A DNA stretch of 64,000 bases, taken from Morinoia aosen (lineage: Eukaryota > Arthropoda > Malacostraca > Amphipoda > Talitridae). Position numbers and translations under genes: made by a program. Below, piece by piece: positions 21,619-34,759 of this stretch. How positions within the stretch are numbered: position 1 is the first letter of the stretch; each line of letters starts with the position of its first letter. Where the stretch lies: the NCBI GenBank assembly GCA_030386875.1, contig CM059569.1, forward strand, positions 42,013,842 through 42,077,841. Reading direction: 5' to 3'. Under the pieces are notes generated by a model. That model made no database searches and was not told the origin of the DNA. It saw nothing but the letters and a program-made list of their open reading frames with translations.

Positions 21619-23540
21619 TATGGCATGCCTGAGTAAGACATGGGGGAAATAATGAGAAAAGGTCTTTTGAGCCTCCCGCCTTTATTTTACGATACGACTT
21701 CATTTCCTACGGGTTTAGGAGTCAATTGGTAGTAAAGGAGTCAACGATCAAAGTTATTTTCAATTTAAATAAGAGAACGTTGACAGCCTCAACATTTGAC
21801 CGGCATTTCTTGGAATAAAGTAGAACTTAAATAAAAACCGAATTAGTGTCAAGGAGAAGCTTAAATGTCCAATTTTTCTTGTAAATCACATGCTTGGAAA
21901 GATTTACCGGTGCTTAAGTCAAATTATGGAGACGAAAAACGTATATTGAATAGAAAAAAGGGCAAAAAAAAATTTTTTAGGGTTCACTTTGTCAGCATTC
22001 ACCTTTTGGAAAATTCGCCTTCTGGGAAAATGTAACTTCATATTTAGTGCTATCAAGCCAAAATTTATAAATTGCTCTTCCTGTTCAAACGATTTCAAGA
22101 GATTTGCTGTTGTTTTGAGAGCCTACTTGATGAATATATGATATATTATATTTAAAGAACCTTAGACAAAAACACAATAACTTAATTGGAGGGTATTTTC
22201 ACATGCTTGTTTACGACCTCCGTTTTTGATGATGTTTAATATTATGCTTCCCATAGATCGATTCTATATTTAATATTAATGATGTAATCAAAATTAATAT
22301 TAATAATGTAATCAGAAATATATTTCCTCGATATTTGAGATTATGCGACGCTTTACTAATGATGGTATCAGAAATTCATTTCCTCGAAACCTGAGATTGA
22401 GCAATTCTCTACGATGCATTTTTGACTCGACGTAACGCTCAGCTCATAACAAACGGCAGAACGCTCGGCAGCTATTCGATTTGCTGGATGTAAGTTACAC
22501 ATATGTAAAATATTGGTCAATATATGAATACCTAACGAAAAATCAATAAAAACGTAGATTCCCAGTCCTAATGAGAAGTTTGAGATTATACTTAAAAATA
22601 TAAACTCTAAGTTTTCTTGTGCAAATACTTCTGTGAAATTCTGAAAAAATGCTTCTAAGCGAGTGAAATCTCAATGCTCTCAGAAAACATTTTGGTGTTA
22701 TGTCCATAAAATTCAGAAACATTCTATTCTCGTAATAAAGAAATATCAATCCTACGCTAAAAAATACCTACTTGAAAGATTTATTCTATATTTCAAACGT
22801 AAATAAAAATTTTCATCAAGCGGCAAACTCAACTAAACAGGACAGCAACAATTCAAAAAGTGTCCTCGCGTTTCAAATTTCATCTTTCAGAACCGCACGC
22901 GTAGTCGGTTTGGCAGGCAACCTTTTTGACATTTCTCATAATTGGCACCGACTAACGCAATGGCATTTAATATTAAGTTAAACATTTTGATTAAGCTTAC
23001 AATAATATTTTCCGACGCTCGTGTCAACTCCTGCGTTGATGTTTACATGCTTGTCTCTGACAACAGCCATTAGCTCTCACAACAAATTTTCGACAAAGAT
23101 CGTCAAAGAGACGACGCAATCTTCACAGAACTGAAAGAATTTCGGCACTCCCCACATCGCAATTAACTGTAATGAGCCTTTAGAATGCGCATCAAACGCG
23201 AGTCAATTTTCATTGTTAAAATAGAGACAAGCTCCCGCACTCTCATTGCTCCAAATTTTGCCATGTCCAAGCACCGCTAGCCCCACTCATCTTGCGTTCT
23301 TTTCCCAATCCTCGAGTTGCCATTAGTCAAAGAGACACCCCAAGGACCCAAGTATAAAACTCAAACTTTTGGCGTCGAAAAGCAGTTGTGGTTCTTTGTT
23401 TCCTTAACGTACGTAGAGGGAAATTTAGAAACATGGGGGCACTCGAACAGCATGCGGTAGTTATATTTTGTCTTCGTGAGTGGTTTTATGAGTCATTGAA
23501 GTCCTTTGGAACTCGGGTTATTTCTAGTTGCGCTCGGTGG
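21619..23540. other. AT-rich unique DNA with a degenerate duplication
   Basis: At 22300-22400 the phrase 'AATCAGAAATATATTTCCTC' recurs as 'TATCAGAAATTCATTTCCTC' about 60-70 bp on. Otherwise nothing is recognised. Confidence 0.4.
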
Positions 23541-23547
23541 CGCAACT

Positions 23548-23740
23548 TCTGTGATTATCAAAATAAAGCATCTAGTTTTTGTCAGTCTCGACTCCGCTGT
23601 AGTGGAATAGAACTTATTATTAAACCAAAGGAGACCTCAGTGCTTGCGTGATTATCGGAATGAAGCATCTGGTTTTGTCAGATTCCACACCGCTGTAATG
23701 GAGTAGAACTTATTATTAAACCAAAGGAGATTCTGAACTA
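23548..23740. repeat. 97-bp tandem duplication
   Basis: GTGATTATCAAAATAAAGCA at 23551 and GTGATTATCGGAATGAAGCA at 23648 start two closely matching copies that both end in 'CTTATTATTAAACCAAAGGA'. Confidence 0.8.
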
Positions 23741-24019
23741 ACATGCTTGTTCTAGCATGGAAGAAGAACAACGACCAATTCGTTATTAAATGGAGACCAA
23801 AATAATAATTTAGTTTTCTTCGAGACGAGGATGAGAATAGCCCTTCATCGGCAGCAAAAAAAAAACAACAAATTCGCTCACCATAAGCTCCTTCCATTCA
23901 TTCAGAATCACCTGCTCTTGTCGTTTGTCTGCCTCCAGCAGTGCGGATTAAAGACCATTGCCTTGTCTGCAGACCGACACAAGTACTGCAATGCCTTAAG
24001 TTGCGAAGGTGGTCATAAC

Positions 24020-24400
24020 TGCGGATCTGTTGTTAGGCCCCCTTGGAGACTGTGTGGTGTTGCGCGCTAGCTCAATAATTGATAGTCGAAATTCTCGTCT
24101 CTTCCGGATAATCTTTCGCTTCTTGACGTGTGAATTATGAGAGTAAATCTTCCACCCTGAATATTTATTTCTATTGTTGTTAGGTCTGTTTTTAGGTCCC
24201 CGAGGAGACTGTGTTGTGTTGCGCGCTGCTCAATGAGTGTGAGTCAAGACTCTCGTCGCCTCTGGAGAATCTTTCTCTTCTTGATGAGTGAATTATGAGA
24301 ATAAAACTTCAGCCTATTGTTGTTAGATCTGTTCTTAGGTAGCCATGGCCACTGTGCGTCTCAATTCTCAAGATTCTCGTCGCTTCCGGAGAATCTTGCA
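24020..24400. repeat. ~159-bp tandem repeat, ~2.4 copies
   Basis: 'GGAGACTGTGTGGTGTTGCG' at 24045 and 'GGAGACTGTGTTGTGTTGCG' at 24204 open two copies, each with a downstream 'TCTCGTC...TTCCGGAGAATCTT' and 'GTGAATTATGAGA' block. A third, shortened copy reaches about 24400. Confidence 0.75.
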
Positions 24401-24605
24401 ACCTATTTTTATTATACTTCAGTGAACGTTCTTTGGAGTGGAATTTTGGCTAGTAAACGCCCGGGTAAGTGAACAATTCGTTTATTATCATTAACGTCCT
24501 ATAGCCAATGGTCAATGACTTTTTTATGAAAAATTAATGCGCTTGTATGGAGGAATAGGTGCACGCAGACACTTAGGAACTATTGAACTAGAGTTCCTTA
24601 CTGAG

Positions 24606-24628
24606 TGGTGTGTGTGTGTGTGTGTGGG
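24606..24628. repeat. (GT)n microsatellite
   Basis: An uninterrupted run of GT dinucleotides about 22 bp long, passing into GTGGGTGGG. Confidence 0.9.
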
Positions 24629-25660
24629 TGGGATGAACTGTTTGTTGTTCCGTGTAATGCTTACTGGATATGCTTTCCATTTCGACAAATTATTACTACA
24701 TACATATCATATTATGCAAAGAAGCATCCAAATCGAATTATTAAACTCTACAAACACCAGTTGATAAATACACAAAAGATGATATCAGAAATTATTTTGA
24801 TAAGCTTATAACATAAAGTTCTGGAACAAAATTCTCAGACTCCTGGCTTCACCAGCGACAAAAGATCCTGAAACTCAATTTAGGCTGACAAATCAGGAAG
24901 TATTGCTGGATTTTCACCATAAATGCAACCAAATACGTCGAAGCCTTGACTGTAATGTGACGCTCACGACGTGAATTGACGTATCAAAGTAGGAGTTAGT
25001 GACGTGCACTGACGGACTTGGTCTCTACGAGGGAGGGAATCTCAAAAAACTGCTGACGTGAGTCTTTATTAGAAGAGTTTCCGTTTCTGTAATTATTGGC
25101 TCCGAGAAAGAACCAATGGAAAACGTTCCATTCGAAAACCTTAGGTGATAATCTTTGTGATCAGCACTGCTAGACAGTAGATCTTAAACTGAATCAATAC
25201 AAAATAAGTTTATACATAATTTCTTGAGTTATTTTCATAAATTTGCTATGAAAACTAGGTATTAAGTTAATGAAAGTATTGTATTGATAAAAAAAAATAA
25301 AGCATAGTTAAGACATTATCTGGAAAATTTGCAAAGTTTTTAGCAATGAATACACGCTTTTCTTGGTGTCAAAGTTACCCACGCCTAGAAATAATTTGTC
25401 CAACCTGCTATCATTTCATTGTCTTCGGAATCGTTTATTTTAATCTAAAATGAGTTTTTTCAACCAGAAGTTGTTTTCGACTCGCAGAAATATTACCTGG
25501 AATCCTTTTCTCGCCTTTAGAGTCGTTATTTCACATCTGAAATAATTGTCTCACCCCCAAAACCACTTTTTTTAAATAAAATAATTTTTTTCGGATATTC
25601 TCTATGGCTCTATATAGTTGTACCAACTACACGGCCGACGTCCGAAGGAAGTTTACATAT
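24629..25660. other. AT-rich unique DNA, nothing recognised
   Basis: No arrays, element ends or convincing frames. Confidence 0.4.
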
Positions 25661-25670
25661 CACAAACATA

Positions 25671-25733
25671 AGTTCCGGTGCGCCTACACCAGTATGCAAG
25701 AGTTCCGGTGCGCCTACACCAGTATGCAAGAGT
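25671..25733. repeat. 30-bp tandem duplication
   Basis: AGTTCCGGTGCGCCTACACC + AGTATGCAAG occurs twice in perfect tandem, with a third AGTT start. Confidence 0.9.
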
Positions 25734-27044
25734 TAACATGAAAACTTTGCACCCGAAAGACACTTCGAAAGGCATTTCATTTTTGATGACGTGCAAGTTT
25801 CCGAGCTGCGTGACCGGAGCGCGTTGCCGCAGCTCCGATGAAATTTTATGAAACTGTTCTGCTTTGGGACGAAAAATTATGTTAGACTGCTTCACTTTAC
25901 TTAGGATAAACTTGGGAATCGAATGGTATTTTTCTGTATATTACTTCCGCATGAAACCGTTATGTTTTTGAGCAATAATTTAATAACTTATTAGTTTCAT
26001 CATATTTCATCGGTTAAAAGCAAAGAATAGATCATAATTATTCATGCTAAATCCCCATCCAAGCACCAAAACAAAGTGCTCTTATATTGTTAAATGATTC
26101 TCCAAAATTAATAAACAAATTTCAAGTCCCTAAATCCACAGCTGGTGCGCTTCCAAAAAATCAGGATACACGATGAGCGCAGTTTTCAGAGAACCCAACT
26201 ACACTCCGTTCGTCAAAACTCTTTTCTAATGCGTTTGATAACGTTTTCCAAGAAAATAAAATATTCAAATCTCTCACGTAAACCAAATACCTTAAGAAAA
26301 AAACTAATGGAAAGCATTCAAATGCTCGAATTCAGCGCAAGCTATCCTTATCTCATCAAGTTTCCACAGCGCGCGATCGTCAAGTCTCTCATAATGTGTT
26401 TGTCTCATAAAGGCCTATGGGTGGAAGGCTTTTTTTCCAACTCGTGGCGAGATTAGCGCCTCTTTTGTGACCAGACAAGACCAAATTGTTCCCATAAAGG
26501 CGGCGATTCGTCGCCTTTTGTCCCGAGTCACATGGAAATTAAAAGACTTCCTATCCTTTGACTAAAGAAGGCGCCGAGAAATTTAAGGGACGACCATTCA
26601 ATCTTAGAGTTACGGCTCTCATAATGTTGCACATCACACTGTAGAATCCCTAGCAGAGAATAGATTGTCCAAGTTACGAGTGTTCATTACATATACGTTG
26701 AGAAGTAGCAGCTGTAGTAAACGGTGTACCGTTCTAATTACAACTGCTTATCACCGTACGCATTATACTCCAAAAGTCATATGTTGTGGACCACAGAACT
26801 GTTGACTGCTACAGCTAGAGTCCTCGTTCAGCTCAAATCTTTCAGTTAGACATTCGCCAAGAACAAAATATAAGTAAACCATGTAATCAAGCCAGACAGT
26901 TGCTAGCCTGAAACTAATTATTGCGCTTTGTATCAGACCCCGGCTGAAATCAGACAGCCATGGTTGGTAATAGATGAAAATTAATCGGTTCGAATCGGCA
27001 CAAAATGAGACAAGAATTTTATTTTCACGACTGAAACATCCATG
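25734..27044. other. Unique DNA, nothing recognised
   Basis: A minus-strand frame over 25735-25895 and a plus-strand frame over 26145-26456 lack motifs. No element ends. Confidence 0.35.
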
Positions 27045-28230
27045 AATGCTAACAAAAAATCTTAGCGTATCCTCGATAACTGAAGAACACTAACAGAAAT
27101 AAATGCTAGCGTCTCCTAGATAACTGGAGAATAGTTACAAAAAAATTCGCGTATCCTAGATAAATGGGGAACACTAACAGAAAAAAATAGAGTATCCTAG
27201 ATAACTGGAGGTAAAATATTGGCGTATCCTAAATAACTGGATAAAAATATTGGCGAATCCTAGATCACTGGAGAAAAATTTTAACGTATCTTAGATAACT
27301 GGAGAACAATGTTGGCGTATCCTCGATAATTGCAGACAAAATGTTGGCGTATTTCAGATAACTGGATACAAAATGTTGGCGTATCCTAGATAACAAAAGA
27401 AAAACACTAGTGTATCCAAGATAACTGGAAAAAATTTTGGCGTATCGTAGATAACTGGAAAAAAATGTTGGCGTATCCTAGATAACTGGAAAAAATGTTG
27501 GCGTATCCTAGATAACTGGAAAAAATGTTGGCGTGTCGTAGATAACTAAATGAAAAATGTTGGCGTATCGTAGATAACTAAATAAAAAATGTGGGCGTAT
27601 CCTAGATAACTAAATAAAAATGTTGGCGTATCCTAGATAAGTGGAAAAAAATGTTGGCGTATCCTAGATAACTGTAAAAAAATGTTAGCGTATCTTAGAT
27701 AACTAAATAAAAAATGTTGGCGTATCCTAGATAACTGGAAAAAAATGTTGGCGTATCCTAAATAACTGTAAAAAAAGTTGGCGTATCGTAGATAACTAAA
27801 TAAAAAATGTTGGCGTCTCCTAGATAACTGGAAAAAATGTTGGCGTATCCTAGATAACTGGAAAAAATGTTAGCGTATCCTAGATAACTGGAAAAAATGT
27901 TGGCGTATCCTAGATAACTGGAAAAAATGTTGGCGTATCCTAGATAACTGTAAAAAAATGTTAGCGTATCCTAGATAACGGGAAAAAATGTTGGCGTATT
28001 CTAGATAACTGTAAAAAAATGATGGTGTATCGTAGATAACTAAATAAAAAATGTTGGCGTAACCTAGATAACTGGAAAAAATGTTGGCGTATCCTAGATA
28101 ACTGGAAAAATGTTGCCGTATCCTAGATAACTGGAAAAAATGTTGGCGTATCCTAGATAACTGTAAAAAAAATGTTGGCGTATCCTAGATAACTGTAAAA
28201 AAATGTTGGCGTATCCTAGATAACTGGAAG
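27045..28230. repeat. ~30-bp tandem array, ~38 copies
   Basis: The core GGCGTATCCTAGATAACTGG followed by an A-run and TGTT repeats at 29-33 bp spacing; length variation comes from the A-run. Subtypes with 'AACTAAATAAAAAATG' recur in several places, indicating block duplications. The left 250 bp is more diverged than the right. Confidence 0.92.
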
Positions 28231-28423
28231 TAGCACCCCGGCCGTGCGCTGTCGTTTGTACACTCAATAAACGCCCCTCCAAGTCCGGTATGCTTTGACG
28301 AAGGCGCTCGGAAAGATTCCCGCCTGGCAATATTGGGAATGTTTTAACCAATATCAGCATCGTACAGCAATGTAGAGATGCCTCGCATCCGAGCTTTATA
28401 GCTCTCCCCTTCCTCAACGTCAA
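28231..28423 (-). CDS. Candidate coding segment next to the 30-bp array, unknown
   Basis: This segment is abruptly GC-richer than the adjacent array. It reads open on the minus strand with a varied composition (LRKGRAIKLGCEASLHCC, then NLSERLRQSIPDLEGRLLSV). Towards lower coordinates the frame enters the array and continues as 'SYLGYANIF' repeats. No domain or splice pair can be named. Confidence 0.18.
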
Positions 28424-29039
28424 GTACTGCCGTGAATTTCGATGCGGTCAAATTCAAACCGATAAAGATCTTCCGAGAACAAGAAGAGAAAGCAGAAGAA
28501 GTAGGTCACTAGCAGACTTTATTGAAGTTCTAAAACTAGGATAGATGGAAGCACTAACATTCGCACTCGACATCATTAATATTAAGGCAGATTCACTACG
28601 ATTACTAACACAAAACAACATTAAACATAGAAAACAAAATATAGTTTGAAGCACCATGTTAGAATAAAGAGTCCGCCTTCAAAATTACTAGTTCTGCAAG
28701 TTATAGATTTTCCTTTTTCATGTATTATACTTCGATAGTCACTATTAGCTGAAGTATTACTTTATCACAAAATAATCTCGAAACGCATTGGTCTGAATAT
28801 TTACAAAGTCATTACTACACCTGATGCAAACTGACATTTGTGAATTTTGAAAACCGTCACTTTTTAACTAAATGTACGTTGTCGGCAGGAGCAGATTTAT
28901 TTTGACTGTGTATATCCAGAAATAAAATTTCTCTCTATATGTTTTTCACATTCTAAAAAAATTATTAATTTTGTCCGTACCAAATATGTATGAGTTTATA
29001 CGAAATTTAAGATTTCTCTGTGACTGAAAATAGCTGGAA
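28424..29039. other. AT-rich unique DNA, nothing recognised
   Basis: A short GAAGAA-rich stretch at 28478-28502, otherwise plain sequence. Confidence 0.4.
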
Positions 29040-29480
29040 GAGTTGCTCTGTCGAGCTGTTATGCAATATATTCTACTATATAGTGTTCACGACCCATCCA
29101 AAATTTCGGGAATTTGATATGTTTTCCTTAAATAAAACTTCCAGACGAGGAAACCAATCAAATATTACATATCCATCCCAACAGTACCCACAATTAAAAT
29201 ATTGTAGTACTTGTGCAATGGAAAAATTCATATCACTGATACAGTCATTCGGTCTCTCTGTCATCGAAGAAAGCGTGACAGAAAAAGATGGAAGAAGTGG
29301 ATACCAAACAAATGAAACTATTAACTACTCATCCATGGTGCGCTGAAAGTTCTGGTAATACAAACTTAAGTTAAACAATATCCCATGCACCCTGATTCCA
29401 TCGCAAAATATTTTCAATTCCCAATTTCGATTGACAATCCGTCCCACCATCAGTTCGAAAGTCTCCTTTTTGATGCGGGC
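29040..29480 (-). repeat. Dispersed family X, copy 1 (partly open, coding-like)
   Basis: Read on the minus strand it shares with 32330-32760 (-) and 34760-34975 (+) a conserved core: GCACAAGTACTACAATATTT, then AAT..GGGTACT.TTGGGATGG, then a second block ending TTTTGGA. The best frame gives AQVLQYFNCGYCWDGYVIF and upstream (29325-29500) a further open stretch (ITASDARIKKETFELMVGRI). A stop and a frame break separate the two. It may be a decayed gene family or an unclassified transposon. Confidence 0.5.
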
Positions 29481-29642
29481 ATCGCTGGCGGTGATGCCCG
29501 TAAAGGGTATCACTGATACCCACTGATCCAAACCAGAAATCCTAGCCGGGGATCTCCATAAGATCCTGAGACTGGAGACCTGTACGAACCTTCACTCGTC
29601 CAGACCTCAGCTTCTCTTGGCGAGATATTGGCTGTTCTCAAC

Positions 29643-29912
29643 CACGGCAGAAGAAACAAGGTAGGGTCAAACCAGTCTTTTTTTCGTCGACCGTGTGACA
29701 ATGCTGACGTCATGACAGCGGACCAATAGCAGCGCTCATAATGCATCTGGCAACACTGCTAGCCCAAAATCTGGCACCGCTATTGGCCTAACCACATGTC
29801 GCAATGGTGACGTTATGAAGTTTATATGAAATAAAGCCTTTCTATTGGCTAGCCGAGCAAGAGGCGGAGTATTTTCCCCATAGAAATGACACTACCTTGT
29901 TTCCTCCACGTG
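29643..29912 (+). mobile_element. hAT-like MITE, copy C (~270 bp, end decayed)
   Basis: It begins CACGGCAGAAGAAACAAGG and shares the full interior of copies A and B: TGACGTCA at 29705-29712, the second CRE mutated to TGACGTTA, CCAAT near 29724 and two ATTGG. The right end reads CCTTGTTTCCTCCACGTG and no target duplication can be recognised. Confidence 0.82.
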
Positions 29913-30207
29913 GCCACCGTAGTGACACGGCTCGTAAATTTAAAGTGGAACCAAATTGAAATAAAAAATTGAAACGAATCCAACAACTTTTTTATTTCAG
30001 TTTGATTCTACATAACATGTTATTGATTATGTTAGAACATGGACAGAAAGAGAAGGTATAAATTTAACAAATGCAAAGGTGAAAGATAGGTAAAATTATG
30101 ATATATTATCACAATATTGACATTAATGGTGTGAGAAGAAAAGGATACCTACAGGACATGTTTCCTTTAGCGATATCCCTCTTTTCTTCAGCGTTTTTCC
30201 TTCGTTC

Positions 30208-31075
30208 GTGGCATCAAAATTTCACACCATCAAAATAGCATCAAAATTTCATACCGTCACTATAGCATCAAATTTTCATACCGTCACTATAGCATCAAAT
30301 TTTCATACCATCAAAATAGCATCAAAATTTCATACGTTTAAAATAGCATCAAAATTTCATACCATCAAAATAGCATCAAATTTTCATACCATCAAAATAG
30401 CATCAAAATTTCATGCCATCAAAATAGCATCAAAATTTCATACCATCAAAATAGCATCAAAATTTCATACCATCAAAATAGCATCAAATTTTCATACCAT
30501 CAAAATAGCATCAAAATTTCATACCATAAAAATAGCATCAAAATTTCATACCATCAAACTATCATCAAATTTTCATACCATCAAAAGAGCATCAAAATTT
30601 CATACCATCAAAATAGCATCAAAATTTCATACCATCAAAATAGCATCAAATTTTCATACCATCAAAATAGCATCAAAATTTCATACCATCAAAATAGCAT
30701 CAAATTTTCATGACATCAAAATAGCATCAAAATTTCATACGATCAAAATAGCATCAAAATTTTATCCCATCAAAATAGCATCAAATTTTCATACCATCAA
30801 AATAGCATCAAAATTTCACACCATCAAAATAGCATCAAAATTTCATACCATCAAAATAGCATCAAATTTTCATACCATCAAAATAGCATCAAAATTTCGT
30901 ACCATCAAAATAGCATCAAAATTTCATACCATCAAACTAGCATCAAATTTTCATACCATCAAAATAGCATCAAATTTTCATACCATCAAAATAGCATCAA
31001 AATTGCATACCATCAAAATAGCATCAAATTTTCATGCCATTAAAATAGCATCCAAATTTCAAACCATCACGCTCT
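30208..31075. repeat. 27-bp tandem array, ~32 copies, open in one frame
   Basis: Units AAAATAGCATCAAAATTTCA + TACCATC repeat every 27 bp; the T/A variant CAAATTTTCA is interspersed. Because 27 is a multiple of three the plus frame is open for 304 codons (30208-31122) as repeats of IASKFHTIK. The N- and C-terminal flanks of this frame are only a few codons or low complexity, so I treat it as a minisatellite and not a gene. Confidence 0.92.
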
Positions 31076-31444
31076 CTACTCGTACATTTTTACAACAGTT
31101 CATCTGTAAGCAGATGCTATAACTGCATCACTACGTACTGATACAAAACACTCTCAGCTTCGAGTTAAGAATTAAATTAACTTTAATTATTAACTCCCAT
31201 TTAATTTTTTAATTGTAATATCATTCTGAAGGTCAGTTCTGTCGAGTTATGAATATTATTCCTACAGAAGAATTGTTTTCAGAGAGGCTTCCACGTTTGA
31301 GAAAAGCTTTTGTTTTTACTAAGAGACCGAAAAATCTGGAGTCTTTAATTCGTGGACGACATCCATGCTGAAAAGAAGTCATTAATGTCGAGAGCTTACG
31401 AGTGCTTTGGGACACAGGTCGAGTGGCGCTATCTTATCGTGTAC

Positions 31445-31715
31445 CACGGTGGAGGAAACGAGGTAGAGTCATTTCTATGGGGGAAATTACACCTCCTTTT
31501 GTCCGGCTAGCCAATAGAACGGCTTCATTTCAAACAAACTTCATGACGTCACCATTGCGACATGTCGTTAGGCCAACAGCGGTGGCAGATTTGCGGCTAG
31601 CAGTGTTGTCAGATGCAATTTGAGCGCGGCCATTGGTTTGTTGCCATGACGTCAGCATTGTCACACGGTCGACGAACCAAAGACTGGTTTGACCCTACCT
31701 TGTTTCTTTTCCCTT
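31445..31715 (-). mobile_element. hAT-like MITE, copy D (~271 bp, reverse orientation)
   Basis: It starts CACGGTGGAGGAAACGAGG and has the family interior reversed: TGACGTCA at 31544-31551 and 31647-31654, CCAAT near 31511, ATTGG near 31632. The right terminus is decayed (TTGTTTCTTTTCCCTTA) and no target duplication is evident. Confidence 0.82.
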
Positions 31716-32329
31716 AGCATTTACACGAATAAATATTTTCATATCCTTTAACCTGGCCGTAGCGAACCTGAACGTAGTTAATGAGCTTTGGTAGAGGATT
31801 CGGTCCAAGAAAAAAGCAGCTCAGATCCCTTCTGTATTTCCGTTCTTTTGAGCTCGATATTTCAACTACAAAGGAAGCTTTCTGTTGTGTTGTCTTTAAT
31901 TGAAGTCTTCTTTGATAAAATTTTCTGTCCAAAAGGCTTTGTAAAGCGTTCAAAGTGCTCGAATTTTCTATCTTGGATGTCGAAGGCATGGAGGAAAATT
32001 CTTAAAATCTAACAATGATGTTTTGATTGAAATTCTCTTCTCATCATAGTTTTCATCACAATCTTGTTCTGGCATAGAAGAGAAAATTCTTTTCTCTGAT
32101 GCGTAGGAAAATGACATTCAATTCGAAGGCTAAGATGGCCCAGCAACGGTTAAAACATTAGCTTGGTTTTGACGTTTGATGATAAATTATTGATTACACT
32201 GCAATTTAATTCCTTGGCTACAGAGAAATCTAACTATGATACTTTCTGGGGCCCAATGGCCTTAATAAGTTTTGTATATCGAACAGCTCGAAAATTAAGA
32301 TCCCATTCCTTAATTGTTTAATTACTCAT
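31716..32329. other. Unique DNA, nothing recognised
   Basis: Complementary short frames at 31714-32012 overlap on both strands without motifs. Confidence 0.4.
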
Positions 32330-32785
32330 CTACACGGCTAGTCCAAAATGACAGGATTCGATATTTTCCTTGAATAAATCCTCCAGATGTGGATGATAAA
32401 CAAATATATCCATCCCAATAGTACCCGGGATTAAAATATTCTTGTACTTGTGCACTTGAAACTCGTATCTCAGATAAGGTCATTAAGCATCCTCATGAGC
32501 GTCACAAAGAGACAGAAGAAGCGGACGTCAAACAAACATATAAACACACCCAGGGGAATACCAGGTAAGATTTTTGCAACAAGTTCTGAAAATTTATTTT
32601 TGTGTCTGAACCCCCTAATCACAAACCCACCTCCAAGCAATGTCAAGTTGGCTATCGCGGCTGCCAAAGTAGCAAGCCATGATATTTCCATCACAACGTT
32701 CATTACCTTTCGTTCAAATTCATCACGTCTCAAAATTAAGAAGAAATTCATTCTACTTTTTTTAACAAAGCCCTTTAAATAACCA
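32330..32785 (-). repeat. Dispersed family X, copy 2 (open, membrane-protein-like)
   Basis: The minus strand is open for about 100 codons (32470 to about 32785). It has two hydrophobic stretches, around WLATLAAAIANLTLLGGG and GVFICLFDVRFFCLFVTL, then RMLNDLI and a stop; the family core (AGTACAAGAATATTTTAATC..GGGTACTATTGGG, here given in part) follows out of frame. The pattern of a TM segment followed by R..LN..I faintly resembles insect gustatory-receptor-type 7TM proteins, but this is a weak resemblance and the copy would be a pseudogene. Confidence 0.4.
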
Positions 32786-33661
32786 CTTTAAGTGAATTTT
32801 AACGAATGACAGAGTGCGAATAAAAATTTTGAGTGAGTTTCTTCGTATTTTAATACGTGGTGAACTTGAACGATTTCATTTCCTTTATGAACAGGTCCCC
32901 AGTCGCTCCCCTGTCAAGTTAGGAACATCACAGATTAGTCATTACTTTGACAACTACAACTAGGTAAAGAACATTAGATGTAAGTCATCACTTTGTCATG
33001 AATTTCGTGAACGTAAGCGAAAAAATAATTGTCTACCAGCACAAGGCAAAAACTAAGCCAGAGAAAGTTCCGTTGATTTACAATGAATTTTCAAGCAATG
33101 ATGAGGGCGAACCTATGGAACAGTAAATTGCCGGAAGAGCAGAGTTTGGGTCAGAATTATGACTCTAATATCAAATGATACAATTTTTTTTTCAATCCAA
33201 GTCGTAGTTCATCAATTTTTCATGAGCTTTTTCATTCAATTTTCTTCATTCATTTTGATTCACGTATGAAAGTTTTGGTCCGAATTTAGAACCGTCAGCG
33301 CTCAATAACCGAAATCTTATGTTTTGCTTTCTGCAATGTTACGTTCATCCGTTATTAAATGGCGGCAGATGCGGACCAGGGAAGAATGAAACGCGTCAGT
33401 TTATATTTATTTTCCAGAACTCAAGACTCTGAGCAGCTTCCTACCTGTACAAATGTTCCAAATACATTGCAATATTCAAGGAACATTTCGTCAATATTTC
33501 ACTCGTTCGGAGCACCGATAGCTCATTAGTCAAAAATTGTCGAGTTTCATCGCGATTTGACGAGTTGGAGATAAATACCAGGACGGGGGGGCAGGTTGAG
33601 GCATATCGTCTTTCCATGTCGTCATTCCAGTGATAAGCTCCGAGATTTTAATGTGGGAACT

Positions 33662-33785
33662 ACAACAATACATTTACTGCATATAATAGATTTGCAACAA
33701 TACATTTGCAACAATACATTTGCAACAATGCATTTGCAACAATGCATCTGCTGCGAATAATACATTTGCAAATAATACGTTGCTG
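33662..33785. repeat. ~14-bp degenerate tandem (ACATTTGCAACAAT)
   Basis: ACATTTGCAACAAT and GCATTTGCAACAAT recur about seven times with interruptions such as TGCTGCGAATAAT. Confidence 0.75.
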
Positions 33786-34007
33786 CAATTCCACACAATG
33801 AAGAACTCGATATTTTGCAGAAGTGATAGTTTTCGCTAGCAGGGAAATTTCTTCGAGAAAATGTGGATGACTATTGGGAAAATTTTTGAGGAATCAGTGC
33901 TAAAAAGAGACCCCTGAGGGTTTTATTGCCAGTGACATATTTGAGAGTATTTCAATATTCATGCGGGAGCTTACCTGAAGATATTGAGGGACGCCTCCTA
34001 TTTGTGA

Positions 34008-34240
34008 TTCTCCTGCTATTTCTCCTGCTATTTCTCCTGCTATTTCTCCTGTTATTTCTCTTGATAATTTCTCCTGCTATTTCTCCTGCTATTTCTCCTG
34101 CTATTTTCTCCTGTTATTTCTCTTGATAATTTCTCCTGCTATTTCTCCTGCTATTTCTATTTCTCCTGCTATTTCTATTTCCCTGCTATTTTTCCTGCTA
34201 TTTCTATTTCTCCTGCCATTTCTCCTGCTATTTCTGTAAC
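34008..34240. repeat. 12-bp minisatellite (TTTCTCCTGCTA)
   Basis: Pyrimidine-rich 12-bp units TTTCTCCTGCTA repeat through the interval with variants (TTATTTCTCTTGATAA) that recur as larger blocks at 34050 and 34110. Non-coding. Confidence 0.88.
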
Positions 34241-34759
34241 GCCTGCTATTTGTGACTCTCAGTGGGAGATTTTATAAAAAAAATTTAGTTGCTAATGGAG
34301 TTGAATATGGAACCTACGTATTTCGCTGCGCTATTGTAATCCTACCTCCATTGCACTCAAATTGTAAGTAAACGTTAAAAGTAAAGACATTCCATTCGAA
34401 CTGAAAACTTTCCTGTTGTTGAATTTTTGGCCCTTATAAAATTTTAGAAATCAGCGAATGCTTCTATTGCTAATTTTTTCGATCGTGTGATTGTGAACAA
34501 CACGAACATAATGATTGTATGAATACGCACTGTAACTGTGAAAGTGGACGTTGCATCAAGCACGATGATTGCTAAAGTATATATGTGACACTTCAATGTT
34601 ATTCTATAAAACGGGACTTTGACTGGGTTAAAAACAAAATTTATATAATTGTGCATAAACCGAAGTCCAATGAAGAAATGCTTCGGAACTATACATAAAC
34701 AAATCAAGTAAAACATTTTAAAATGCAATGAAGCCTGCTATTTGCCATATGATAATACA

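Noticed and set aside
29510-29746. 78-codon minus-strand frame
   Set aside because: About half of it is the end of hAT-like MITE copy C and no motif is present.
31402-31623. 73-codon plus-strand frame
   Set aside because: It lies almost wholly inside hAT-like MITE copy D. The frame at 11147-11422 (-) is likewise inside copy B.
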